Shown: piece after piece, positions 42,744-51,313 of the stretch
Position numbering within the stretch: position 1 is the stretch's first letter
How the letters are laid out: each line of letters opens with the position of its first letter
NCBI RefSeq assembly: GCF_019207085.1
Contig: NZ_JAATOM010000002.1
Coordinates: 372,001 to 436,000 of the forward strand
DNA: 64,000 bases
Direction of reading: 5' to 3'
Origin: Variovorax sp. dw_308
GTDB lineage: Bacteria; Pseudomonadota; Gammaproteobacteria; Burkholderiales; Burkholderiaceae_C
The notes under the pieces: generated by a model
Database searches by the model: none
Told to the model about the DNA's origin: nothing
The model's input: the letters and a program-made list of their open reading frames with translations, nothing else
Translations under genes and position numbers: made by a program

Positions 42744-43681
42744 CGCAGCAGCAGCAGCCCGAACGCCACCGCCCCCAGCATGCCGGCCAGGCTGGAACGG
42801 GCCGGCTCCGGCCGGGCCAGCGCAGGCGAGGTCAGGGCTTGCGCCAGTCGCTCGGGCGATTGCAGCCGAACGAATTCGAGCCCCTGCTCCCCCGCCAGCA
42901 AGCGCAGGTAGGTCTCGCGCAACGCCGACAGGTGTTCAGTGCCCGGCGTGGCGCCGAGCGTGGGCGCGCTGGTTCCCACCGTGTCGTCGACCATCGTCTC
43001 CGAACGCACGCTGGCATTGCGGCCCTGGCTGCGCAGGTCGGTCTGCGCCACCTCGTCGGCGCGCCAGAAGCCGAGCGGCCGGCCCTCGGGGTCGGTCTTG
43101 GGAATCGGCGACGGGCGCAGGTCGCCCACGCCGACGACCAGGCCCGTCACGTCGCCCGGCTTGTCGTCGAAGGCCGGGCGGTAGTGCGGGTTCAGCGGAG
43201 GCGCCTCCTGGCCGTCGGTGATGAACACGAGCGATGGCTTGTCTGGCAGCAGCTTGGCAATGCCGATGGCGCTGTGCAGCCCCTTGGCGATCTCGCTGTT
43301 GCCCGACCAGGCCATGCGCGTGTCGATGCGCGCCAGCGTGGAGCGCAGTTCCTTCAGGTTGGCACAGACCTCGATGGGCGACAGCAGCAGCAAGGCACGG
43401 TATTCGGTGAACACCGCCCAGCCGACCTTGGAGCCGCACGGCAGTTGCAGCAGCGACTGGCGCAGCGCCTGCTTGGCGAAGTCCAGCCGCGACGCCGGCT
43501 CGCCGTCGATCCGCTCGTCGAGCACGTTCATGCTCTGGGTCACGTCGATGACGACGACATGATCGACCAGCGGACGCTGCGTCATCACCGCCGGATCGAA
43601 CAGGCTGGCGGCCAACACCGCCGCCGCCAGCGCCAGCAGCCCGCGATCGGCCTGATGCCACCACGCAGGGTGGGCCGTCAT
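42677..43681 (-). CDS. mxaL: MxaL-like von Willebrand factor A protein
   Basis: A 334-residue membrane-anchored vWA protein with TM helices at both ends (LLALAAAVLAASLFDPAVM; LLGAVAFGLLLLRYVVPL approximated) and a MIDAS-like motif VVVIDVTQSMN, followed by GNSEIAKGLHSAI and LVFITDGQEAPP. MxaL is one of the MxaACKL proteins needed for calcium insertion into the MxaFI methanol dehydrogenase. It is the last gene of the leftward operon and its ATG overlaps the mxaK stop. The C-terminus overlaps the S9 peptidase gene antisense. Confidence 0.85.
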   Translation of the reverse strand: MTAHPAWWHQADRGLLALAAAVLAASLFDPAVMTQRPLVDHVVVIDVTQSMNVLDERIDGEPASRLDFAKQALRQSLLQLPCGSKVGWAVFTEYRALLLLSPIEVCANLKELRSTLARIDTRMAWSGNSEIAKGLHSAIGIAKLLPDKPSLVFITDGQEAPPLNPHYRPAFDDKPGDVTGLVVGVGDLRPSPIPKTDPEGRPLGFWRADEVAQTDLRSQGRNASVRSETMVDDTVGTSAPTLGATPGTEHLSALRETYLRLLAGEQGLEFVRLQSPERLAQALTSPALARPEPARSSLAGMLGAVAFGLLLLRYVVPLLFRRRPSRAGLKTRAS

Positions 43682-44223
43682 GGCAGGCCCGGGGAGAAGC
43701 CGCGCATCGTCGTGGCCGCGCGTTCGGCGTTGCGCTGGGTGTCGGGTGGCGCGAGGTCGAGTTCGTCGGGGTCGGGCAGCAGGCGCTGGGCGCGTTCGAG
43801 GTTGTAGCGCGCATCCCAGCGACCGGGTTCCACGCGCAGCACGTCGCGGTAGATCTCCTTGGCCAGTTCGATGAGCGGAATGGCCTTGCCGGGCTCGGCG
43901 CCGCCTTGCATCGCGATCGCCTGCCGCACCAGCAGGTTGGCGCTGTTGTAGCGGGCGGCCTGGCCCAGTGGCGTGTCGTCTTCCAGGCTGCGGTAGAGAT
44001 GCAGCGCGGCTTCCTGCTCGCCCGACTCGTCCTGCGCATGGGCCTGCGCGAAGCGCACCTGCGGCGGCGCATCCTTGGTGTCGGCGGGCAGCGCGCCCGA
44101 GGCAATGACGTCGTTCCAGCGGTGCTGGCGCCAGACGAGCGCGCCGTCGACCATCGCCGCCGCCGCCAGCACGGCCAGCAGGCCCCACACCATGCGCGTG
44201 CGCCGCCGCAGCTTCACGACCAT
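43678..44223 (-). CDS. mxaK: MxaK-like protein
   Basis: A 181-residue protein with one N-terminal transmembrane helix (MVWGLLAVLAAAAMVDGALVW) and a periplasmic TPR-like helical part (LHLYRSLEDDTPLGQAARYNSANLLVRQ, quoted in part). This layout and the position between mxaC and mxaL identify MxaK. It may scaffold the vWA proteins during dehydrogenase maturation. It overlaps mxaC by 10 bp and mxaL by 4 bp. Confidence 0.82.
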   Translation of the reverse strand: MVVKLRRRTRMVWGLLAVLAAAAMVDGALVWRQHRWNDVIASGALPADTKDAPPQVRFAQAHAQDESGEQEAALHLYRSLEDDTPLGQAARYNSANLLVRQAIAMQGGAEPGKAIPLIELAKEIYRDVLRVEPGRWDARYNLERAQRLLPDPDELDLAPPDTQRNAERAATTMRGFSPGLP

Positions 44224-45248
44224 CGCCGCAACTCCGAGAGGTTGGCCGCCAGCAACAGCAGCACGCAGCCCAGGGCCAGGCCCAGGACCGGCATGCGCAG
44301 TTCGCGCTGCGGCACGGTGTCGAGGTAGGTGATCGGCAGGTTCTCGAGCCGGTTCACCGCCTCGATGGCCGCCTTCAGCGCCGCCGGATCGTGCGCCTCG
44401 TACGCGCGGTACGGCGTGCCCAGTTGCTCGAAGAAGCGGTGCAGCGCGTACTCCGGCACGGCGTCGATGTTCGACGGCGTCTCGCCCCTCTCCAGCACCA
44501 GGCCCGGGCTGTTGCTCGAACGCAGGTAGATCCAGTAGACCGCCACGCGCAGCTTGCGCGCCATGTAGGTGACGCGCTCCTTGGCGTCGGGGTCGAGCCG
44601 GTCGCCGCCGTCGGAGACCAGCATCACGATGCGCGAGCCGGTGTAGGGCTCGTCCTCGAAGTACGACAGCGCCGACTGCATCGCCAGGCCGATGTTCGTC
44701 TCCGACAGGCCGCGCCCGATGTCGCCTGCCGAGATGGCGGCCTGGATGGCCTCGTCCTTGGACGTGAAGTCCAGCACGCGGATCGGCAAGGTGCTGAAGA
44801 CGATCATGCCGAAGCGGTCGTCCGGCCGCTTGGCCGCGAACTCCGCCAGCAACTGGCGCGCGACCTTGCCCTTGGGCACGAGGTTGTTCCTCTGCCGCAT
44901 GTAGTAGTCGATCGCCTCCGGGCCGGTGCCCTTCACCGCGCCCGCCGGCACCCCGCCGAAGCCCTGGTCCATGCTGCGGCTGCGGTCGAGCACCAGCACG
45001 ATTTCCGCGCCCTTGCCGACGCGCTCCACCTCGTACTCCGGCAGATGCGGCCCCGCCATGCCGAGCAGCGATGCGGCCAACGCCAGCGCGCCGATGCCGC
45101 GCAGCGCCCAGCCGAGCAGGTCGGAGGCGCGGTCATGCGGCATTTGCGCGGCCCAGGTGTTGGCGAGCGCGCCGCCGGTGCGCGCCAGCAAGGGCAGCGC
45201 GGCCAGCGGCAGCAGCCACAGCAGCCAGGGATGGTCGAAGCTCACCAT
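44214..45248 (-). CDS. mxaC: MxaC-like von Willebrand factor A protein
   Basis: A 344-residue vWA protein with two N-terminal hydrophobic segments (WLLWLLPLAALPLLA; LGWALRGIGALALAASLLG) and one at the C-terminus. The MIDAS-like motif is IVLVLDRSRSMDQGFGG (D-x-S-x-S in slightly altered form), with a threonine in SETNIGLA and the aspartate in MLVSDGGDRLD. MxaC works with MxaA, K and L in metal insertion into methanol dehydrogenase. ATG 45248 was chosen at the start of the membrane segment. Confidence 0.85.
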   Translation of the reverse strand: MVSFDHPWLLWLLPLAALPLLARTGGALANTWAAQMPHDRASDLLGWALRGIGALALAASLLGMAGPHLPEYEVERVGKGAEIVLVLDRSRSMDQGFGGVPAGAVKGTGPEAIDYYMRQRNNLVPKGKVARQLLAEFAAKRPDDRFGMIVFSTLPIRVLDFTSKDEAIQAAISAGDIGRGLSETNIGLAMQSALSYFEDEPYTGSRIVMLVSDGGDRLDPDAKERVTYMARKLRVAVYWIYLRSSNSPGLVLERGETPSNIDAVPEYALHRFFEQLGTPYRAYEAHDPAALKAAIEAVNRLENLPITYLDTVPQRELRMPVLGLALGCVLLLLAANLSELRRWS

Positions 45249-45307
45249 GGACGCTCCGTCCGGCGCACGGCACCGGCATCCGTCTGCGGGCCGGCGCTGC
45301 GCCTCAT
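45242..45307 (-). CDS. 21-codon mini-ORF bridging mxaA and mxaC
   Basis: An ATG at 45307-45305 overlaps the mxaA stop (ATGA, 45304-45307). The frame runs 21 codons (MRRSAGPQTDAGAVRRTERP...) to a TGA that lies just inside the mxaC start region. It fills the only sizable gap between mxaA and mxaC. The arrangement copies that between fhcA and fhcD. The peptide looks non-specific, so coupling is the more likely use. Confidence 0.35.
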   Translation of the reverse strand: MRRSAGPQTDAGAVRRTERPW

Positions 45308-46341
45308 GCGGAACCTCGCTCGGCATCGCGGCAGCGGCGGCAGAAGTCGATGAGCCAGGCGCGGTCCGCCGCCGCGTCTCCTCCCGCGCCGAAAAACTCG
45401 ACACGCGACCGCTCGAAGAAGGCGGCCAGGTCCGCGCGCAGCGGCGCGAAGCGCGGACGCGCCAGCACGAAGCGGTCGACACCCTGCTCGAAAACCACCT
45501 CGCCCATCGATTGGTTCAAGGCTGCGTGAAGGCGCTGGTAGCCCTCGCGCCACTGGGCATCCGGGCTCGCGGGCGTGAGCCCCCGCAGCGTGCGCCACGC
45601 CATCGTGAACGGCCGGTGCGCGCGGCCCCACCACGGCAGGCCGATGTACACGTGGGCCAGCCAGGCCAGCAGCGCCAACGCGGCGCAGCCATAGGCGATG
45701 AGGCGATAGCGCCCGGGGCGGGTGTCGAGCGGCAGCGGCGCGGCGTCGGGCTGCAACTCCCCCAGGCCGCGCCGTGACGCCACATCGACCGGCACCAGCG
45801 GCGACACGGTCACCGGCCAGGACTCGATGCGAAGCTCCTGCGCGCGCGGCTCGCCCTTGAAGCGCAAGGTGAAGCTCGGCATCTCCAGCGTCCGCGGCTC
45901 CGGCGGCGACAGGAACACCTGGTAGGCCAGCCTGAACTCCAGGCGCCGCCCGCCGGAGAGCCCGCTGCCGTGCCGTTCGATGCTGCGCAGTTCCAGCGCA
46001 TTGCCGCGCGCGCCCGGACGCGGCACGCTGGTCTCGTCCAGCGTCAGGCCGTCCGGCTGGTCGACCGTGACCGTGCGCGAAACCATGTCGCCGACCTGGT
46101 AGCCGAAGGCGCGGGGGTCGGAGGTGCTCGCTTCGAGCTGCGGCGCGGCAAGCACCGTCGAGCAGACCATCGATGCGGCCCACGCCAGTGCCCAGCCCTT
46201 GCGCCGCCCGTTCAGGAGCTCCGACCGCGACACGCCGCTGGACACCGCCAACTGAACCGCCGGCATATCCGTGCCGCTGCGAGCGCCCCCTGCAGCGAGG
46301 GTGCGCGCGCGAAGCGAGCGGAGCCTGGAGGTGAGCGTCAT
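45304..46341 (-). CDS. mxaA: MxaA-like protein
   Basis: A 345-residue protein with an internal signal or membrane segment (ALAWAASMVCSTVLA about residues 51-65), a periplasmic immunoglobulin-like beta domain (GYQVGDMVSRTVTVDQPDG; LEFRLAYQVFLSPPEPRTLEMP in part) and a second TM helix (YGCAALALLAWLAHVYIG), then a cytoplasmic helical tail. This is the MxaA layout. The 50 residues before the hydrophobic segment are unusually long for a signal peptide; a start nearer 46190 is possible. The ATG overlaps the mxaS stop. Confidence 0.8.
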   Translation of the reverse strand: MTLTSRLRSLRARTLAAGGARSGTDMPAVQLAVSSGVSRSELLNGRRKGWALAWAASMVCSTVLAAPQLEASTSDPRAFGYQVGDMVSRTVTVDQPDGLTLDETSVPRPGARGNALELRSIERHGSGLSGGRRLEFRLAYQVFLSPPEPRTLEMPSFTLRFKGEPRAQELRIESWPVTVSPLVPVDVASRRGLGELQPDAAPLPLDTRPGRYRLIAYGCAALALLAWLAHVYIGLPWWGRAHRPFTMAWRTLRGLTPASPDAQWREGYQRLHAALNQSMGEVVFEQGVDRFVLARPRFAPLRADLAAFFERSRVEFFGAGGDAAADRAWLIDFCRRCRDAERGSA

Positions 46342-47195
46342 TGCATGAAGTGCCGCGTCACCGCATCGGCATCGAAGGCGCCCTCGATGAACAGCGGCTT
46401 GAGCCGGTCGGCCCGGAACAGATGCAGCAGCGCCTCGCGCCGCTGCTCCTGCGCCGCGCGCCATCTGTCGCGCAATGCAGGCCGCCACCACACCAGCCGG
46501 CGCCGCCCGCTCTCCGGATCCATCACATTCGCAAGGCCGCGCTGCGCCGTCAGGCTGAATTCGATCGGGTCCCACAGCACGACGGGCACCACCTCGTGAT
46601 GCGCCATCGAGGCGATCAGCGCCTCGACTTCCGGCAGCGGCAAGTGGAAATCGGACACCAGGAACACCAGCGCTCGCTGCCGCCCCAGGTAGCGCGATGC
46701 CGACAGCAGTCCGCGCGCCGACTCGCCCTCCGGCGCCAGCCCGCGCAGCGCCTGCGCCAGCGTCGCGCCCACGCCGCGCATGCGCGTCGGCGGCAGCAGC
46801 ACGTCGTCACGCACCGCTGCGTCGCAACCCACGAAGCCGAAGCTGTCCCCCGTGCGCCAGGCCGACCACGCCAGGCTGTCGACGAAATCCGCCAGCACGT
46901 CGAGCTTGCGGCGCGTGCCGGCGAACCCCATCGACGCCGACAGGTCCGCCACCACCACCACCGGGATCGACTTGCGCTGGCTGTAGACCCGCACCACCCA
47001 GTTGCCGAAGGGGTCGCGCAGGCTCGCATGCAGGTCGAGTCGGCGCGGGTCGGGCGCGTCGAGCAGCGCGGCATGGCCCCGGAACTCGAAGCCGCTCTCG
47101 CCCCGCGTGCTGCGGTGATGGCCTGGGAAATGACGCATGGCCGGCGTGGCGAAGCGGTAGTGCACCTCGCGCGCGTTGGGCGCCTGCTGCGTCAC
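46338..47195 (-). CDS. mxaS: MxaS-like DUF58 protein
   Basis: A 285-residue DUF58 protein with a degenerate vWA domain: GESGFEFRGHAALLDAPDPRR (in part), then PVVVVADLSASMGF with D-x-S-x-S, and LVFLVSDFHLPLPEVE. MxaS accompanies the MoxR-type ATPase MxaR in methanol dehydrogenase clusters. Translation starts at GTG 47195; an ATG 5 bp upstream is followed at once by a stop. It is 12 bp from mxaR and overlaps mxaA by 4 bp. Confidence 0.85.
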   Translation of the reverse strand: MTQQAPNAREVHYRFATPAMRHFPGHHRSTRGESGFEFRGHAALLDAPDPRRLDLHASLRDPFGNWVVRVYSQRKSIPVVVVADLSASMGFAGTRRKLDVLADFVDSLAWSAWRTGDSFGFVGCDAAVRDDVLLPPTRMRGVGATLAQALRGLAPEGESARGLLSASRYLGRQRALVFLVSDFHLPLPEVEALIASMAHHEVVPVVLWDPIEFSLTAQRGLANVMDPESGRRRLVWWRPALRDRWRAAQEQRREALLHLFRADRLKPLFIEGAFDADAVTRHFMQ

Positions 47196-47207
47196 CGCAT
47201 CCGCCTT

Positions 47208-48230
47208 TCAGGGCGCGGCCACGCTGGCCATGATGCCGCTCATGAGCCGGCCCGAGATCTCCTGCCGGCGCATCTCGTACACCGGCTGGTAGCACAGGCG
47301 ATGGGCGATGGTCTCGACGAAGACGGCCTGCACGTCCTCCGGCGCCACATAGTCGCGCCCGTCCAGCCAAGCCGCCACGCGTGCCGCGCGCATCAGGAGG
47401 CTCATGCCGCGCGGACTGGCGCCGGCCAGCATCAGTTGCGCGGTGTCCACGTCGGACAGGCGAACGCCGTAGTCGGCCGGCGCCGAGGTCGCGCGCCAGA
47501 GGTTCAGCGCATAGGCCTGCAGCGCGTCCGACGCCTGCACGCCGCGCTGGATCAGCTCCGAGACCTGGTTGAGTTCCTCATACGCGACCAGCGCGCTGGC
47601 CAGTGCGCCGACCAGCCGGTCGGTGTCGTGGAAGCGCGGGTCGAACATCAGTTGACGGCGCTCGGCATCGTCGGCGGGTGCGTCGATGGTCACTTCCATC
47701 ATGAAGCGGTCGCGCGCCGCCGCAGATATCTCGAAGGTCTCCTCGCGCTCGACGCGGTTGCGGTCGGCGAACACCAGCAGGTGTGGAAAACGGAACTCGC
47801 GGTTGAATGCCGACACGCTGCGCTCGGCCATCACCCGCAGCAGCAGCGAATGCACCTGCGGCCGTGCGCGGTTGATCTCGTTGAAGAAAAAGATCGCGAG
47901 GTTCTCGCCGTGCCGGATCAGCGGGCCGGGCTCGACCGCCGGCTTGCCCTCGGCGCTGATGTAGGTGTAGTAGATGAGGTCGTTGGGCATCAGGTCGATG
48001 GTGCCTTCGGTGCGCCCGAAGTCGCCGCCCAGCACCTGCGCGAAGGCGCGCAGCAGCGTGGTCTTGCCGACGCCGACATCGCCTTGCAGCAGCACATGGC
48101 CGCGCGCGAACACGGCGGTGTTGATGAGCCGGATCGCCCTCGCCTGCCCGATCACCGCCTTCGCCACTTCGGACTCGAGCGCCAGCGCCCGCTGCCGCCA
48201 ATCGCTCATCACCGCATCGTTTCGATCCAT
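47208..48230 (-). CDS. mxaR: MoxR-family AAA+ ATPase (MxaR)
   Basis: A 340-residue MoxR ATPase. Walker A is GDVGVGKTTLLRAFA (about residues 48-62); the Walker B segment reads LAIFFFNEINRARPQVH, with Asn where many MoxR proteins have Asp before the catalytic Glu. The sensor-1 and sensor-2 regions (LLVFADRNRVE and GASPRGMSLLMRAARVAAW) are present. It is thought to remodel or load metal into methanol dehydrogenase with the vWA proteins. ATG 48230 follows AAGGACGA; ATG 48209 is an alternative. Confidence 0.88.
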   Translation of the reverse strand: MDRNDAVMSDWRQRALALESEVAKAVIGQARAIRLINTAVFARGHVLLQGDVGVGKTTLLRAFAQVLGGDFGRTEGTIDLMPNDLIYYTYISAEGKPAVEPGPLIRHGENLAIFFFNEINRARPQVHSLLLRVMAERSVSAFNREFRFPHLLVFADRNRVEREETFEISAAARDRFMMEVTIDAPADDAERRQLMFDPRFHDTDRLVGALASALVAYEELNQVSELIQRGVQASDALQAYALNLWRATSAPADYGVRLSDVDTAQLMLAGASPRGMSLLMRAARVAAWLDGRDYVAPEDVQAVFVETIAHRLCYQPVYEMRRQEISGRLMSGIMASVAAP

Positions 48231-48273
48231 TCGTCCTTCTCCCGTTGTGACGAAGCCTGGCACCTGGGCGCGC

Positions 48274-49266
48274 TCAGTTGACCGCGCCGCGCGTGCTGCC
48301 GAGGCGCTCGGCGGCCGCGCGCTCCTTGGCGAACTCCGCACGGCAAGCCCGCGCATAGTCCGCCGGCCCGAGATAGGCGAGTTCCTGGTCGTACTTGGCC
48401 AGGTCCTCGATGAAGCGCGGATCGAACATCGCCTTCTTGAAGGCGTCGTGCAGCACGGCCACGACGCTGGGCGGCACCCCGCGCGGGCCGGCCAGCCCGT
48501 ACGGCGACATGGCCACGATGTCGAAGCCCAGCTCCTGCAGCGTGGGCACCTCCGGCCAGCGTTTGGAGCGCCGGGCCGAGAACGTCGCCAGCAGCCGCAT
48601 GCGGCCCGCATCCACTTCGGGGCCGAAGCCGCTGGAATTGACGCCCACCAGCACCTGGCCAGACTCGACGGCCAGCGTCAGCTCGGAGGTGCCTTTGTAC
48701 GGGACATGGATGTAGCGCAGCCCGCGCTCGGTGAACAGCGTTTCCAGAACGAGGTGCGGCGTGGTGCCGACGCCGTTGGTGGCGATGCTCAGCTCGCCCG
48801 GCCGGTCGCGTGCGAAGGCGAACAGGTCGTCGAGCGAGCGGAACCGGCTGTCGCTGGCGACCAGCACGCCGAAGGTGACGCCCGAGATCTGGATGATCGG
48901 CGTGATGTCGCGCACCGGATCCCACTGCACCTTGTGCGTGAAGGGCGCGCGGAACACCGGCTGCGGTATCTGCGCGATGGTGTAGCCGTTGGGTTCGGAC
49001 TGGGTCAGCAAGCCCATGGCCATCGTGCCGCCGGCGCCAGGGCGGTTGCTGACCACCACCGGCTGGCCAAGCGCGGGCCCCGCGAGTTCGGCCAGCAGGC
49101 GCAGCGAAAGATCGGTGGCGGCGCCCGCGGCCCAGGGCACCCACAGCATCACCGGGCGGATGGGGAAAGGCTCGGACCGCGCTGCCCCGGCGGCGTTCAC
49201 GAACGGCAGGGCCGTCAGCGCACCCGCCGCCGCACTCACCAGCAGCCGTCGGCGCCCGGCGTTCAC
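48274..49266 (-). CDS. Bug/TctC-family periplasmic binding protein
   Basis: A 330-residue tripartite-tricarboxylate-type binding protein with an N-terminal signal (RRRLLVSAAAGALTALPFVNAAGAA) and the family segments VPWAAGAATDLSLRLLAE, VVVSNRPGAGGTMAM, YIHVPYKGTSE and LATFSARRSKRWPEVPTL. The GTG start at 49266 overlaps the ABC permease stop (GTGA). Bug proteins are numerous in Burkholderiales and bind carboxylates and other small molecules, usually as orphan genes. Here it is co-translated inside the quinoprotein/mxa operon. Confidence 0.88.
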   Translation of the reverse strand: MNAGRRRLLVSAAAGALTALPFVNAAGAARSEPFPIRPVMLWVPWAAGAATDLSLRLLAELAGPALGQPVVVSNRPGAGGTMAMGLLTQSEPNGYTIAQIPQPVFRAPFTHKVQWDPVRDITPIIQISGVTFGVLVASDSRFRSLDDLFAFARDRPGELSIATNGVGTTPHLVLETLFTERGLRYIHVPYKGTSELTLAVESGQVLVGVNSSGFGPEVDAGRMRLLATFSARRSKRWPEVPTLQELGFDIVAMSPYGLAGPRGVPPSVVAVLHDAFKKAMFDPRFIEDLAKYDQELAYLGPADYARACRAEFAKERAAAERLGSTRGAVN

Positions 49267-50135
49267 GGCGGGCCTCCACGCTTGGTCAGCCCGCCGAAGC
49301 CGCGCTGCGGGTCGTAGCCCCAGCAGGCCACGAAGAAGAAGACGAACAGGCAGCCCAGCACCACCCACGGGGCGGCACCGGGGTCCTTGCCGTAGAGCGC
49401 GAAACGGATCCATTCGACCGCATGCGTGAACGGGTTGAAGCGCGCCAGCTGATAGACCCATTCGGCGCCCGACTCCTGCAGCTTCCACAATGGATAGAGC
49501 GCGGTCGACATGAAGTACATCGGGAAGATCACGAAGTTCATCGTGCCGGCAAAGTTCTCGAGCTGCTTGATGTAGACCGACAGCAACAGGCCGAGCGCGC
49601 CCAGCATCAGCGCGCCGCACACGAGCGCCAGCAGCGCATGCAGGCCGGCCAGCGAGAAAAGCGGAAGGTCGGTGCCGACCAGCATCGCGACGACGATGAA
49701 AGCCAGCGCCTGCAACACCGACAGCAAGGCCGTCGCGCACAGCTTGCAGAACAGCAGCCAGGCGCGCGGCAGGGGCGCGGTGAGCAGCAGCCGCATCAGG
49801 CCCATCTCACGGTCGTAGACCATTGCAAGCGAGGACTGCATGCCGTTGAACAGCAGCACCATGCCGACCAGGCCTGGCGCGATGTAGACGTCATACGGGA
49901 TGTAGGTGTCGTAGGGCTCGACGATGGCCACGCCGAAGACGTTGCGAAACCCCGCTGCGAAGACCGCCAGCCACAGCAGCGGGCGGACCAGCGCGGACAC
50001 AAGGCGGCCGGTCTGCTGCGAGAACTTGATGAGCTCGCGCATGACGATGGCGCGCATGGCCTGCAGCGCGTGCGCAATGCCGCGGCGCGGCGCGGTGTCG
50101 TCTGCGGCTTCCACCGTCGTGCTGGCGGGGGTCAT
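49263..50135 (-). CDS. Quinoprotein-associated ABC transporter permease (PedC-like)
   Basis: A 290-residue ABC-2-type permease with six hydrophobic segments, including LVRPLLWLAVFAAGF, YIAPGLVGMVLLFNGMQSS and NFAGTMNFVIFPMYFMSTALY (in part). It matches the permease group found with PQQ-dependent alcohol dehydrogenases. ATG 50135 overlaps the stop of the binding-protein gene (ATGA) and was preferred to ATG 50150. With the ATPase at 52296 it would form an exporter; the substrate is unknown. Confidence 0.88.
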   Translation of the reverse strand: MTPASTTVEAADDTAPRRGIAHALQAMRAIVMRELIKFSQQTGRLVSALVRPLLWLAVFAAGFRNVFGVAIVEPYDTYIPYDVYIAPGLVGMVLLFNGMQSSLAMVYDREMGLMRLLLTAPLPRAWLLFCKLCATALLSVLQALAFIVVAMLVGTDLPLFSLAGLHALLALVCGALMLGALGLLLSVYIKQLENFAGTMNFVIFPMYFMSTALYPLWKLQESGAEWVYQLARFNPFTHAVEWIRFALYGKDPGAAPWVVLGCLFVFFFVACWGYDPQRGFGGLTKRGGPP

Positions 50136-51313
50136 CGCGTCACCTTGCATTTCTTCTCCGGCGCATCCGCGCCCAGCGTGTCCAGCACGTTGCTGGGGTG
50201 CAGCAGGCCGTCGATCGGCGCCTGCGAGATCACGCCCTGGCCGTCAGTCAGCAGGACGGTCTGGCGCAGTTGCCCGTCCCAGGGGCGAAAGCTCAGGCTG
50301 GTGCCCTTGGAGCCGTCGATCGGCGTCTTGGCGAGCGCCTGCGCCCAGCTGGCCACCGGCCCCTTGGGCGCCGCGATGGCCGCCGCCACCAGCGCCTTCC
50401 CGGCCATCCACGCCGCCCAGTCGCTGGCAGTCATCGGCCGGCCGACAGCCTTGGCGAAGCGGCGCGACACCTGCGGCGCGCCGTAGCGCTCGAATTGCGC
50501 GTGCCAGGCCACTGCCACCAGCCCCGCGTCACCCACCACCGGCCGCGGCAGCACGATGCGGTACGGCAGGGTGCGCGCGAATTCGCCGTCGCTGTCGACC
50601 ACCCAGACCGCGTCGTAGGTGCTGCCGGCCGTCAGCAGCAGCGGGTTGGCCAGGTCGCGCTCGCGCGGGTCGGCGGACAGCTTGAAGGGCTTGGTCGCCA
50701 CCACCTGCAGGCCGTAGCGCTTGATCGACGCCTGGACCGTGGCGGCGCGCAACTGGTCCTGCGCACTCTGCCCCACCAGCAGCAACAGCTTGTTCCATTT
50801 GCGTGACACAAGGGTTTGCGCCAAGGCATCGGCGCGCATGCGTTCGCTCGGCAGGATGTGGAACAGGCGCGCCCGGCAATCCTGCTCGCGCAGGCTGTCG
50901 GCCGGGTCGCCGATGTTGATGACCGGCACCTTCACCGCGTCCGCGACGGCCAGCGTCCAGTCGGTCGGCAGGTCGGTGAGCAGGACTGCCGCGCCGGCCT
51001 TCTCCGCGGCCTGGGCGGCCGTTCGGGCGGCCGCCAGCGAGTCGGCCGGCTGGCTCGTCAGCGCCACGCCGGCATCGACCGCCTGGAGTTCGAATTCGCT
51101 TTCCTCCAGCGCGACCTGCAAGCCGTCGTTCGCGGGGCCGTCGGTATGGCCCAGGAAATGACGCTCGACAAGCGAGCGCTCCAGCCGGGGGTCATCGGCC
51201 GGAACGATCAAGGTGGCCTTCAGCGGCGTGACCGCGCCGGCCGCACCCGCCACGCTCGCGCCCAGCGCCGCCAGCAGCAGCGCCAAACCCACGCGGCAGG
51301 CTCGCCCCTTCAT
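50132..51313 (-). CDS. Quinoprotein-associated ABC transporter substrate-binding protein
   Basis: A 393-residue periplasmic protein of the branched-chain amino acid-binding fold. The signal peptide is residues 1-27 (LALLLAALGASVAGAAGA), and the mature part includes LTDLPTDWTLAVADAVKVPVIN (in part) and LLLLVGQSAQDQLRAATVQAS. This subgroup is found only beside PQQ-dependent dehydrogenase genes. A binding protein together with an ABC-2-type exporter permease is unusual, so it may act as an accessory and not an importer receptor. The ATG overlaps the propeller gene stop. Confidence 0.87.
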   Translation of the reverse strand: MKGRACRVGLALLLAALGASVAGAAGAVTPLKATLIVPADDPRLERSLVERHFLGHTDGPANDGLQVALEESEFELQAVDAGVALTSQPADSLAAARTAAQAAEKAGAAVLLTDLPTDWTLAVADAVKVPVINIGDPADSLREQDCRARLFHILPSERMRADALAQTLVSRKWNKLLLLVGQSAQDQLRAATVQASIKRYGLQVVATKPFKLSADPRERDLANPLLLTAGSTYDAVWVVDSDGEFARTLPYRIVLPRPVVGDAGLVAVAWHAQFERYGAPQVSRRFAKAVGRPMTASDWAAWMAGKALVAAAIAAPKGPVASWAQALAKTPIDGSKGTSLSFRPWDGQLRQTVLLTDGQGVISQAPIDGLLHPSNVLDTLGADAPEKKCKVTR

